From contig NC_035436.2 in NCBI RefSeq assembly GCF_002127325.2, positions 121,616,771-121,680,770 of the forward strand: a stretch of DNA of 64,000 nt, given 5' to 3'. Positions within the stretch are counted from its first letter, which is position 1; the number at the start of each line of letters is the position of its first letter. The position numbers and the translations under genes are program-made. This document shows, piece by piece, positions 1-11,046 of the stretch. Source of the DNA: Helianthus annuus. Lineage: Eukaryota; Streptophyta; Magnoliopsida; Asterales; Asteraceae. The notes under the pieces were generated by a model. It made no database searches. It worked only from the letters and a program-made list of their open reading frames with translations, and was not told where the DNA came from.

Positions 1-7
1 TACATGG

Positions 8-2265
8 ATGGAATCAAAGAAAGCAAAGCGATGGGATCCTGATAGAGAATGTTATCTCGATCCTAATGGAAACATAGTTGTTGATCCAGATACTGTTGAT
101 GTTGAAGTTCTCACAAAACAAATTACTGATGAAGAAGAAGCCAGGCAAAGAATGTGGTGGGGAGGAGGAGAAGCTGATGAGAAAGAGACAGAAAAAGAAC
201 TGCAGCCAAAGAAGATTGATGACGGAATTATTGATACGTCACAAGAATTCACCGCTGAAAACTTGAAGTAGATGGCTGACAAAGTTCTAGCTGCAAAAGA
301 ACTAGAGGTAGTTTCTGGTTCTGGAACTGAGTCCAAAAACAAGGTCAGTTCAAATGATGCACATGAGTCAGGTAAGAAGATTAAATCTGAGAATGACTGC
401 AAAAATTGCATAAAAGAGTGTAAAGTTTGTAGTACAATTACTTACCTCAGTGGTAAGAAGGTTGAAGAACTGACTGGTAAAGTCAGAAGTGTTGAAGATC
501 AGATCTTAAACCGTGATAAATTGTTAAAAGCTTTGAACGACAAATTAAAAGAATTAACTGAGAAAATTGAAAACGATAAAATTGACGTAGAAAGAATTAG
601 GAAAGAAAATGAAAAATTGATTCTTGAAAATCGTAAAACTTCAGAAAATTTTGAAAAACTAAAACGAACGGTAAAAGATTCTGATGAAAGAAATGGTAAA
701 GCAGACAAAGAAAATCTTCAGCTGACCGGTGTTCTTAGAGTTAAAGAAGAGCAAATCAACCAACAGTTGGATGAGATTGCTAATCTAAAGCTTCAAGTTC
801 AAGAAGCTAAAATCGAAAATGAGCGTATCAATCTGAAATTAACCAGTTACAACTCCTCAAGCTTTGTTTTACAACACATTGTTCCCAAACCCATCGGGAA
901 AAACAAAGCAGGCGAAGATGTCTTTTCGGATGGAACAGGGGCGGGGTATCATCAAGTTCCACCACCAGTTTTAAACAATTATTCAAAGAAACAATCAGGG
1001 CTGGTTAATGATGAAGATGTTCATGAAGTGAACTTCCGGACACAATTGATGTCACATTCACTTCATCTTCCGATGAAGATAGTGTTCAATCTGAAGTTGT
1101 GAAAAGTGTGGTTGAAAAAGTTTTAAAGTCTGAAAGTGACACTACTGAGGAAGATGAATGTTTCTTGGACAAATATATTCCGAAACCAAAATCCAAAAAC
1201 AACTTAAATGAAGAACCGACTCTTGTTATGTACAAGATGTCGGGATCGGATAAGTTGTATTCGGATTCTGAGTTTTCACTGGAAAATGTTAATGTTGCTA
1301 AATTGAAAAATGTGTTCAAATTGGTTGAAATTGATCTGTCTGAAGTAGAAGGTTTAAATCAGACAAAGAGGCAAATGAATTTTGAAAATGATAAAGCTTA
1401 CTACAAGAAGCCTGTTGTTCCACCGCGTTTTTATAACAACAGACAAAACAAATGGTCGGGTGGATATCAGGGTGGTAAGAATTATCAGAAAAAGAATGTT
1501 CAAAATAGAAGGTTTGCTGAGAAAAAGGTGTTTGTGAAAAGTTCAAGTTCGAGTTCACTTTCTGATGAAGAATCTAAAATTTTTCCAAAATCAAACATAG
1601 AGTTCTTTGAGAAGAAGGCCTCATAGCCTCAGTCTGAAGGCACAAGTCGGGTAGTTGACACCCGAACATGTTTCAAATGTAATCAAGTTGGACATATTGC
1701 ACGAAAGTGTACCAACTTGAAGCCTAAGACTGAAGTTGTCGAGAATCAGAAAAAGAAAATTGATGCAAAGGGAAAAGCACCAATGGTTGTTGAGAAGAAA
1801 GTTTTGAAAAATGAAAACACCAAAATCAAAACTGAATCTGTTAAAAATGTGGTAACTAAAATTGACAAGTTTTACAAACGGGTTGCATCATCTCAACAAA
1901 CATGGAAGCCCAAAGTTGTTGAAAAGAAAACAATTTCTCCAAAACTAAAAGTTTCTGAGATTGAAAAACAATCATCTTCTACCACACCGGTAAAGATGAA
2001 TGTTCCTTTGGATTATTATGTGAATCTTGAGAAAGAAAAACAAGCTTCTACTTCACAAGAGAAGAAGTCTGTTTCTGTGAAAGACCAATCATCTGGTCAA
2101 CCTCAAAAAGATGAATTTTTCTTATTCAAAGAGGTTGAGGTTGGATCTGAAGAGAGTTTAAAAATGAATGACAAGAATTTTCCACCATTGTTCACCAAAA
2201 GAACTCACATCAATGTCCAGCTACCTGAGTCGAAAGAGGCTTGGGTGGCATCAAAATCTAACTAA
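8..2265 (+). pseudogene. gag: C1 gag (capsid/nucleocapsid) pseudogene
   Basis: Gag would form the cytoplasmic particle that packages element RNA. A lysine/glutamate-rich segment (about 430-850) has the heptad look of a long coiled coil, as in Sirevirus Gag. A CX2CX4HX4C zinc knuckle lies at 1669-1710 (CFKCNQVGHIARKC). Downstream, to 2265, is a lysine-rich, low-complexity tail leading to protease. Breaks: an in-frame TAG at 269-271, a frame change near 1090-1100, and an in-frame TAG at 1624-1626 just before the knuckle. The amino terminus may begin before the window, because frame 1 is already open at position 8. Confidence 0.75.
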
Positions 2266-2278
2266 GTGTTTGTGATTT

Positions 2279-5200
2279 GTGCAGGAGCTTCCAAGATCCG
2301 TTTCGAGATGGATTATGGATAGTGGAGCTTCTCGGCACATGACGGGGAAGAATACCCTATTGTACGATGTTCGTGGTTTTAATGGAGGTTATGTGGGATT
2401 CGCAGGAAATCAAGGAGGTATGATAGTTGGAGAAGGAACTTTATCCAATGGAATTGTCATGTTTGAAAGAGTTAACTACATTGCTGAGCTTGAGAATAAT
2501 CTTCTGAGTATTTCTCAGATCTGTGATAGGATGTATACAACGCATTTCACAGACAAAGAATGTTTGATCTTGAAACCAGGTTTTGTTGTTCCTGAAGAAT
2601 GGATTATCATGAGAGCACCAAGAGTCAATGATCCGTACATGTTGGACATGAGCGTAGCTACTACAACCATGGGTCAGGCTCATTGTTTTATGTCTAGAGC
2701 AACAGAGAAAGAATCACAACTGTGGCACCGAAAGATGAGTCATATACATTTGTGAAAAATGAATCACCTGGTGCACAATGACTTGGTTACTGGTGTTCAT
2801 GTGAAAGGTTTTCGTCTTGAGGGGGAGTGCATTAGCTGCATCAAAGGAAAGCAAAAGACTGGGAAGAAAGAAAACTCAATCTCGAGACCTTTAGAGAGAC
2901 TACATATGGATTTGTTTGGTCTAGTAAACGTCAAAAGCATTACTGGGGATCTCTATTGTCTTGTAGTCACAGACGATTATTCAAGATTTTCTTGGGTATT
3001 ATTTCTGAAGTCAAAAGATGAGACGTTTGATCGTTTGATGACGCTTTTCAAGAAGATGGAAAACTTGTACCAAACACGCATTAGAAGATTACGTAGTGAC
3101 AATGGTACTGAGTTCAAGAATATCAAGATGGAAGAGTATTGCGATGAAAGAGGTATATTGCATGAATTTAGTGCTCCTTACACTCCACAACAGAATGGAG
3201 TAGCTGAAAGAAAGAACAGGACACTAATTGAAACGGCCAGAACGATGCTTACTGATTCCAAACTACCTGTTAACTTTTGGGCAGAAGCAGTATCAGCCGC
3301 ATGCTATACGCTCAACCAGGTTCTCACTGTAAAGAAATTCAACAAGACATGTTTTGAGCTGATCAATAACCGAAAACCGAATCTGAAGTATTTAGAACCA
3401 TTTGGGTCTCCCTGTACAGTTCTAGAGCCTTTTGGTAAATTTGGTCCAAAGAGCATCGAAGGGATATTTGTGGGTTACTCAAGTCCACTAAAACAAGTTT
3501 TTGTTCCAAGCTTGAAACGGATCATCGAAGCATCAAACGTTGAGTGTCAAGGTTACACAATGCCACCGCAAAATCCCAGCGATTCATGGCGTTTTCACTA
3601 TGACACTTTGTGGAATTCGTTTGAGATGGAAGAAGAAGAAAAAGAAGAAGAAGATTTCTTTGATGAGTTGGATATTCTGAGAGAGTATGAGTCATCGCAG
3701 GAAAGGTTCCCAGCTGAGTCTTCATGGCGTCAAAGGCATACTTCAAATAACGATGAAGCAGGTCCAAGCAATGCTAGAGAACATGATGATATTCAACAAA
3801 ATGAAGTTACTCATGATAATCAGACGGCAGAGAATGATTATCAAGAATCTGAGAACAGACCAGTATTTGATCGTGGTGATTCAGATTCTGAGGGGGAGCA
3901 AATTCAGATTTCAAGTCAAACTATTCCAATCAATGAACAAAGTGCAGATCAAAATATCACAAATCTGGAGGGCGAGGTAGATGTTCCAGGCGAGGTGATG
4001 CCAAGAACTCTTTCATACCATCCAGAGGAGCTGATTATTGGAGAATTCAATCAGGCGTCCGCACTAGACGACAAATTGATCAAGGGCTTACTTGTTTTTA
4101 TTCTACAGTTGCTTCGTTACAAACTGAATTTTCACTTAGTTGTTTTATTTCGCAGATTGAACCGAGGACTTATAAGGAGGCGCTTACTGAAGATTCTTGG
4201 GTCAACGCGATACAAGAGGAACTGAGCCAGTTCGAGAAGTTAGGAGTGTGGAAGTTAGTAGATTTTCCTGATGGTCACAGGAAGATTAACACAAAATGGG
4301 TGTTTAAATGCAAGAGAGATGATCGAGGGGTTGTTATTCGAAACAAAGCTCGACTCGTAGTCCAGGGCTTTAGTCAGCAGGAGGGTATAAATTTCACCAA
4401 AGTATATGCTCGCGTGGCTCGACTTGAAGCGATTAGGATCTTTCTTGCATTTGCATCATGGAAGGGATTTAAAGTTTTTCAGTTAGATGTGAAATCGGCG
4501 TTTCTCTACGGGAAGGTAAAAGAGGAGGTATATGTCGGACCGCCACCGGGCTTCACTGACCCAATCCACAAAGACAAGGTCTACTTACTGGATAAGGCGC
4601 TGTATGGTTGACACCAGGCCCCGAGAGCTTGGTACGAGACATTGTCTCAACACTTGCTAGCCAACAGCTTCATCCGTGGAAAAGTGGATGCCACTCTCTT
4701 CACCAAAGAGGTCGACGGACATCTTCTGATAGTTCAGATATACGTGAACGACATTATATTTGGGTCAACGAATGAAAGTTTGTGCCAAGACTTTAAGAAG
4801 GTTATGAAGCAAAAGTTTGAAATGTCATCGATGGGGGAGATGAAATTCTTCTTGGGACTTCAAGTTGATCAACTACCTGAGGGAATTTTCATACACCAGA
4901 CAAAGTATGTTCATGATATCTTAGAGAAATTTGGGATGTCAGGATCTACTCCAGCTTCAACCCCTTTAGCAACGAATCATGGGATAAACCTAGATCTCAC
5001 CGGAGACAGGGTAGATGAAACGATGTATCGTTCCATGATCGGATCGCTGATGTACTTAACTGTTTCAAGACCCGATATCATGTATCCTACTTACCTCGCA
5101 GCATGGTTTCAGTCAAGCCTCAGAGCTTCGCACATGGTGATTGTAGAACGGATATTGCGCTACCTGACAGGAACTCCATCATTGGGGTTGTGGTATCCAA

Positions 5201-5745
5201 AAATAGGCGATTTCACACTCGAAGGGTATTCTGACTCCGACTTCGGAAGCTGCAAAGTTAACGCAAAATCAACAACAGCGGATTGTCAGTTCTTTGGACC
5301 ACGTTTGGTCACCTGGCAATGTAAGAAGCAGACCTCTGTAGCTTTGTCCACATGTGAAGCTGAGTATGTATCTGCTAGCAGCTGCTGCTCTCAGATCTTG
5401 TGGATCCAGCAACAGATGCACGACTACGGTTTGCAATTTCTTAACACCCCTATCTTAGTTGATAATGAGGCTGCAATAAACATTACGAAAAATCCTGTTC
5501 ATCACGCTAAAACGAAACACATCGAAATTCGTCATCACTTCATCCGAGGATGCTTCGAGAAGAAGTTGATACGAATTGAGAAAATCCACAGTGACGAACA
5601 GAAAGCTGATTTACATACCAAAGCATTTGATAAAACTCGTTTTAAATATCTTTTAAAACTGAACGGTATGAAGCTTTTATCGGTGTCGGATGGGATTATT
5701 GGCGTTGATGAGGATAACATTGTAGATGATGATGTTGAGAAATAA
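2279..5745 (+). pseudogene. pol: C1 pol: protease, integrase, RT, RNase H (broken)
   Basis: Domains in order: aspartic protease with DSGASRHMTG near 2320; GAG-pre-integrase with HRKMSHI and a CX2C pair near 2720-2850; integrase core with acidic residues in HMDLFG (about 2905), RSDNGTEF (about 3090) and NGVAERKNR (about 3195-3215). RT starts near 4240 (NTKWVFKCKRD) and RNase H has the CEAEYVSAS motif near 5355. Breaks: TGA at 2753-2755, a frameshift near 4075 between integrase tail and RT, and TGA at 4609-4611 before HQAPRAWYE. The RT catalytic box reads YVND instead of the usual YVDD (about 4741-4752), removing one metal-binding aspartate. The stop at 5743-5745 matches the usual end of RNase H. 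Confidence 0.85.
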
Positions 5746-7398
5746 TCTGCAATGGTTTGTCGATTTTTTAGTTGTTTTGGTATTTAGGGGGGGGTATAGG
5801 GTTATATTTCCGAAAATACAAAAACAATAAAAAAAAATTTCAAAAATCCATAAAAAGGAGAAAATTTCAAAATCCAAAAACAATAGAAAACTGAAAAAGA
5901 GCTTGTGTAAAAAGGGAAAATGATAGTACATCGGCTTGACAGTTACGGTACGCATAAGATTTGTAATGAATAAAGCGTTAAACAGTCTTGCTGATGATGT
6001 GTCTATAGGTTTTTATACATTCAGTAAATCTTGTTTGGGATATAAACCTAAAATTCAAACTTGCTTATTTTGTGGGGAACAAATCTTGGATATATAGGTA
6101 ACCCCTGAAATCTTGTTTGAAAGGTCCCTCTTTCTGAGATACTAGGTCTTTATACTCAGTGATATCTGGGGTATTATCCCGGGACTTCTGATTTTGCGGA
6201 AGCAATGGCCTAGGCCCCGTATAATACTTTGCGCTTGCTAGAAATAAAGCTCGCCCTCAGTACAAAAATGATGAAACATTGCAAAATGCTAATCATGTGC
6301 TGTTGAAGAAAAGATTCTCTAAAGGGAACACACCAAAAGACGAGCCGTCATCTATTTGCTGAACGGAAGTTCTGACCTGAGCTCTCACGGTTTCGCATTT
6401 AACCCTTTACAGATATCATCTAGGTATACTCACCTGTAAGACTGAATATTGGGATCTGGATACGGGAGTATATTCAAGAGGTGGGACCCACATATAAGTT
6501 TAAATCTTTAATTCACCTAAATCATATCCTGAACAGATTGAAGTTTGTATGAAAATTTAAGAGAATCAGCATATCGACAATCTAAGTGAATTGTTTAAGA
6601 CTTAGTATGTTATCAGCTTAACGGTGCTAGTAATTTGTCATCAGCTGATATGATTCCCTAACACGCTCACCAAAAATATGTTTGTAAATAGTTTACTTTC
6701 ATTACATTCTATTTCTGTATTTCATTTTCTAGTTTAGAAACTTTATTAAAAATCCAAAAAGATTTTTCATTTCTACTTTATTTTCCGACAAACCAAAGTG
6801 GGGAGTTGATCTTCAGATTAATAAGGTTGGAAGCAAATGTAGAAAGATTCTAAGCTGGATGATGAGTTGGGAGTTTAACATGTTAATTGAGAAAATGGAA
6901 AGTCAAAACAAGTTCATTAAATTGAAAATTGTAATTTTCAGAAAAATGTTTAAAAAATGATTAAACAAAATCAGTTTTGTTTCTGTCATGTTTCAACCAA
7001 GGTCATTAAGTTGGACTTGGTAGATAAATTGAGTAATCAGGGTCATTAACTTGGACCTGAATACTTAAGTGGATTTCTAAAACTGATGAACAACAAAAGA
7101 TGGTTAGTATGAATAGATTATAATGTTATATTTTTGAGAAACAGGAAACAGGAGTCAAGATCCCCATGGTAAAGAAGATGTCAAAGCTTGAACCAGAACT
7201 CAAGTCCCAGCTTATCGAGAGGGGGAGTCTTCGAAAGGGGGAGTAAAATTTCTGGATCAACATTCAAAGGGGAGTTTGTAGATAAAAGATTGAAGGACGC
7301 TTTACAATGTCAAGACAATTTAGAGCAGAGAACGATAGATCAAGACTAAAGACTGAAGACTGGATGCTAAAGACTTCGTCAACATCCAAGGGGGAGTC
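5746..7398 (+). other. C1 3' non-coding region with repeated polypurine tracts
   Basis: No credible gene lies between the RNase H stop and the LTR. Sireviruses often carry an env-like frame here, but I see none. Four G-rich purine tracts of the type AAGGGGGAGT occur at 7217-7228, 7234-7244, 7266-7275 and 7388-7397. The last abuts the LTR and is the expected plus-strand primer (PPT). Repeated PPT copies in this place are a described Sirevirus trait. Confidence 0.7.
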
Positions 7399-7878
7399 TG
7401 TTGATGCACTGATGTCTGTTAACTTCGTCTTTATTGAGTCTTGTATTGTATTAGATAGATCAGGGCACGCAAAACGAGAAATGAAATTTATAGGTAATTC
7501 CGCTTGAAATTATAATTCCGCTTGGAATTATAATTCCGCTTGGAATTATAATTCCGCTCGAAATGATAATTTCGCTTGAAACTGAATTCCGCTTGAGTTA
7601 ATTCCGTACGGAATTAAGTCTCGTTTGGACAGTTTCAAACGGAATTAACTGCCTATAAATACCTGATCGTGTCATGTCATTTAAAACGGAATTAGAGTGT
7701 GTGTTTCAGAGCCGGGGTGCTTCTGGATTGTTATTTGAATTGTAAAAGCTCAGGAAATCAATAAGAGAAGATAATTAGAAAGTATCAAGCTGTGTTACGT
7801 CAATTTCATTGATTCCGCCCTTGATTTTGATGTTGAACTCTTCAGATTGACTCGTTAGGGTCACACGACGATCCAACA
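7399..7878 (+). repeat. 3' LTR of C1 (480 bp)
   Basis: The segment begins TGTTG right after the polypurine tract and ends CAACA at 7878, giving a perfect 5-bp terminal inverted repeat. It contains a TATA box (CTATAAATA at about 7653-7660). The partner 5' LTR is outside the window, so the age cannot be estimated. Confidence 0.85.
7494..7660 (+). promoter_or_regulatory. C1 LTR promoter: GGAATTATAATTCC palindrome array plus TATA box
   Basis: Several near-identical units containing the perfect palindrome GGAATTATAATTCC, separated by GCTT, are followed by degenerate AATTCC units and a further palindrome near 7600-7615. The TATA box at 7653-7660 follows. This is probably the U3 enhancer/promoter; binding factors are unknown. 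Confidence 0.6.
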
Positions 7879-8415
7879 TAAGTTCTCGAAGTGTGAGTTT
7901 TGGTTTCATGAAGTACAGTTCCTTGGTCACATGGTAAACGAAGATGGAATCCATGTGGATCCCACCAAGATCGAGGCGATTAAGTCTTGGGAAGCTCCGA
8001 AGACGCCAACCGAGATCCGACAGTTTCTAGTCTTAGCAGGGTATTATCGCAGATTCATTGAGAATTTCTTCAAGATTGCTCAACCACTGACCTCCCTTAC
8101 TCAAAAGTATAAGACATACTAATGGGGAGATAAACAAGAAGAAGCATTTCAGCTGCTTAAGAATAAGCTTTGCGATGCACCTATTTTATCCCTACCTGAA
8201 GGCACCGATGACTTCGTGGTATACTGTGACGCTTCACGTCAGGGGTTGGGCTACGTGCTGATGCAGTGACAGAAGGTTATCGCTTATGCTTCACGCCAAT
8301 TAAAGGTTCATGAGAAGAATTACACCACACATGATTTGGAATTAGGCGTAGTGGTGTTTGCTTTGAAGATTTGGCGACATTATCTGTATGGTACTCGTTG
8401 TACGATCTTTACAGA
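7879..8415 (+). pseudogene. pol: G1 pol fragment: end of RT and start of RNase H
   Basis: The frame begins inside RT (FSKCEFW) directly at the C1 boundary. It runs through the chromovirus signature [17 protein letters not shown] (about 8010-8060) into RNase H (VVYCDAS at about 8217, then YTTHDLEL). In-frame stops occur at about 8120-8122 (TAA) and 8267-8269 (TGA). It ends at 8415, where G2 inserted, and continues at 17700. Confidence 0.85.
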
Positions 8416-8735
8416 TGTGACACCCCAGGAAAACCAGTAAACCACGCAACTTAACTAGCTTCCTCAGTAACCGCATGCTAAATTTCGGGACGAAATTTCT
8501 TTCAAGTTGGGGATAATGTGACAACTCGAGTTTCCAAGATTCCATCTTCGCATTAATAGCACGTTAATTGTTAAGTTGTTTGTTTACACGACTTGTTTGC
8601 CTTGTAATTGTACACGTTGGATTATATGTTGATATGTTTGTTGATATGTTGTCTATATAATGTGATTGAGGTGTTTCGTGAGATATCATGTAACCTGTTT
8701 GAAAAACTTAAACTATTTAAGCCTTGAATGGGTTC

Positions 8736-8882
8736 GATGAAACAGAAGTGTTTCGCCATTAGCAACTTCGACGAAACAGGGGTGTTTCGCCATCCCTATC
8801 TCGACGAAACAAGATGTTTCGCCGGCCCAGTTTCCCCGAAGCCCATTAAGGGCCCAACACGGTAAAACCTACGTATTTAAAG
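8736..8882 (+). promoter_or_regulatory. G2 palindrome cluster A and TATA box
   Basis: Three inverted repeats with arms GAYGAAACA and TGTTTCGCC and spacers of 3-4 nt lie at 8736-8757, 8770-8791 and 8803-8823. A TATA-like TATTTAAAG follows at 8874-8882 and a typical plant leader (AAACCCTAAGG) comes next. This is the likely U3 promoter. The 3' LTR lacks this whole block. Confidence 0.55.
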
Positions 8883-9461
8883 GACATAGGTTACGTAACT
8901 TGTTATTGTGAAACCCTAAGGTCCCTCTCTCCACTGTGCGACGGCAACTGCAACTGCCATCCTTCACCATCATCTCTCTTGAATCCTTGCTAGTTCGCCT
9001 TGTAACCGGTTAGTGTATAGATATTAATTAACCGATTCAATTTCCTATCGTATTTGATTTGCACGATGTCATGATAGAATGATTTGATTGTTACTGTTGA
9101 ATGATCTTTGCATAGGGTTGTATGGGTAGATGGTTATGATGATCTGTATGTTGAGATTAAATCGTTTTATGAGTACGATACTTGATAAAATTAGGAATTG
9201 ATGATCTGTATGGGATGGTGAAATGGTTTATGTTCACAGTTCATAATCTGTTGGTGCTTGTGTATCATGATGTTATTTGTTTAGATTGGTTAAATGAATA
9301 AGTATTACAGTTACGTCGTGTCAATAATTTGGTAATATGTGATTCATGGATAAAGTTCTGATATTGATGATCATTGTGTAACGGCTGTAGACGATTAGGG
9401 TTTTCTGTGTTTGAAACTGATATACGACGTAACATATGTGATATGACGAATTGCCAGTCAC

Positions 9462-9589
9462 GACGAAACAAGAGGGTGTTTCGCCGAGGGTAGCCACGAC
9501 GAAACAAGAGGGTGTTTCGCCGAAAGGGTGCACGACGAAACCAAGTGTTTCGTCGAAGGGGGATCACAGCGAAACTAGGGCGTTTCGTC
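9462..9589 (+). repeat. G2 palindrome cluster B in the transcribed LTR part
   Basis: Four more units of the same palindrome (arms GACGAAAC and GTTTCGYC, spacers about 3-6 nt) occur downstream of the TATA box, so they would be in the RNA. The copy in the 3' LTR is at about 16420-16548 with a few substitutions. Confidence 0.7.
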
Positions 9590-9921
9590 AGATGGGTAAA
9601 CTGCACAGTGAACTCAGTTAAGTCTGTTAAAGGTTAACTGGGTTAGTTAGCTGTTGTTAAATGATAAGCATGACTTGCATGAACTTGTATAACTGATAGA
9701 TGCTATGTGTTTGTTGTTACTTGCATGTACGTGATGACCTTGCGTGTTAGTCGAACATGTGAATGTCAACTGATTTGTGTGTATGTGCAAACTATAGGCT
9801 TTGATTGAATTAATTGTGCAAGTAATTAAGCATACCGAGCAAACCGAGGTGAGTTCACACTTTCTACAAGGTATGGGATTCCCAAGGGTTGGGAATGGGT
9901 TAATAAACTAAAACGGAACTC

Positions 9922-10038
9922 TACATATCCTCCTTGGGTAGGATATGTACGGCCATCCTCCTTGGGTAGGATGCCACTATAAATCCTGCGTATTCTCCTT
10001 GGGTAGAACTACGTACGTTCGTCCTCCTTGGGTAGGAC
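9922..10038 (+). other. G2 hairpin array (four stem-loops, shared loop)
   Basis: Four consecutive inverted repeats share the 8-nt loop CCTTGGGT but have different stems. They are TACATATCCT/AGGATATGTA (9922-9931 with 9940-9949), CATCCT/AGGATG (9954-9959 with 9968-9973), TTCT/AGAA extended by CGTA/TACG (9989-10013), and GTCCT/AGGAC (10021-10025 with 10034-10038). Differing stems with preserved pairing suggest selection for RNA structure. The 3' LTR repeats the array at about 16880-16997. Confidence 0.75.
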
Positions 10039-10739
10039 AACAACCTTAACTTACTAGACAAAACTCTATCATGAAGTCCCTCCTCTTTATATCGACTTAA
10101 TCGCCGAGGCCGATGGCGAGCGGGTCATTAGTTAATAGTGCTATTAGGTTTAACAAACCTCACACCGTGTCGTTCGAACGGGCGTGTACTAATGGACTAT
10201 GGCAAACTGTCAGTGATGATAGACACTGATGTAGGGCACAACATATATTTCGTTAGTAGTCGATATGGTATGGTCTAGTGGTTCACAGGGGAAGCCCCCC
10301 ACTGATTATGGTTATGGTTTGGGAAACAAGGGCATTGGTTAACTCGTGGTTTACGAAACAACTTATGATCTCAGAACTAACCGGTAAAACTAAACAACCA
10401 ACTGTGAACTCGCTCAACTTTGTTGTTGACTCGTTGTTACATGCCTTGCAGGTCAATAGGTACTTTTGGAGCTTGCACGAGGAGGCGTGGACGTTGTGGG
10501 ACATGGATAGTTACATGCCATGTTAAACATTCATCATACTTTTGAACTTATACTGTGGTTTTAAACAATATGCTTCCGCTTACAACTTAAACTATGTTTT
10601 TGTTTGGACACCAATTATATTGTGTTTGGGTTTTGCATTTATTTATATGCTATGTTCAATATGATTGGTGGCTTGATCCTGGTCAGTCATGCCTCCAAGC
10701 GGTGATACTCCGCATGTGGATTTTGGGGGTGTGACAAAT

Positions 10740-10752
10740 TGGTATCAGAGCC
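10740..10752 (+). other. G2 primer-binding site, initiator tRNA-Met
   Basis: TGGTATCAGAGCC lies 3 nt after the 5' LTR. It is the standard complement of the 3' end of plant initiator tRNA-Met and primes minus-strand synthesis. Confidence 0.9.
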
Positions 10753-11046
10753 AGGTTTATAGTGAACTTTGTTTTAATAAGGGGAAAAGGTTTTTATTAA
10801 AACCAGACTATAACCTGTACAGTGCTCAACGATCCACAACGACGCCTCACTCCACGTGCAAGACTCAACGTTCTGGGTAATATGATTTATGTTTGTATTG
10901 CCTACTTGCTAGATACATAGAGCTTCGCTCATGGTATGCTTAGATGAACGTAATGACTGTTGTTTGAAAAACATGTGTGCTTACTCTCTTCTGTCATCGC
11001 ACTTTCGCGAACCTCTCTCACTCATGTTTTCTTTGGTATGAAGATC

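Larger units (their letters stand above)
1..7878 (+). mobile_element. Sirevirus-like Ty1/Copia retrotransposon (C1), 5' end outside window
   Basis: The order gag, protease, integrase, reverse transcriptase, RNase H is that of Ty1/Copia. The long gag with a coiled coil, the IFGST motif after the RT active site, about 1.65 kb of non-coding DNA after pol, and several polypurine tracts point to the Sirevirus (SIRE/Maximus) lineage. The 3' LTR ends at 7878 and the next base continues a Gypsy RT reading frame (G1), so C1 inserted into G1. The 5' LTR and left target duplication lie before position 1; the right-hand duplication would be TAAGT (7879-7883). All reading frames are broken, so the copy is dead. 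Confidence 0.85.
8416..10736 (+). repeat. 5' LTR of G2 (2321 bp)
   Basis: It starts TGTGACACC at the target duplication and ends TGTGACA just before the primer-binding site. The first 101 bp contain a second palindrome-PPT module and a second TGTGACA (8517), so this LTR is 101 bp longer at its left edge than the equivalent in G3. It holds two palindrome clusters, a TATA-like box and a hairpin array. A conserved stem GCGG-7 nt-CCGC lies about 20 nt before its end. Confidence 0.9.

Noticed and set aside
5746..7398. Env-like gene expected after pol in some Sireviruses
   Set aside because: No long frame, signal peptide or membrane segment is visible in any frame of this stretch.
10278..10526. 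82-codon open frame repeated in both G2 LTRs (also 17236-17484)
   Set aside because: It lies in LTR sequence, has no recognisable protein features, and is duplicated only because LTRs are.
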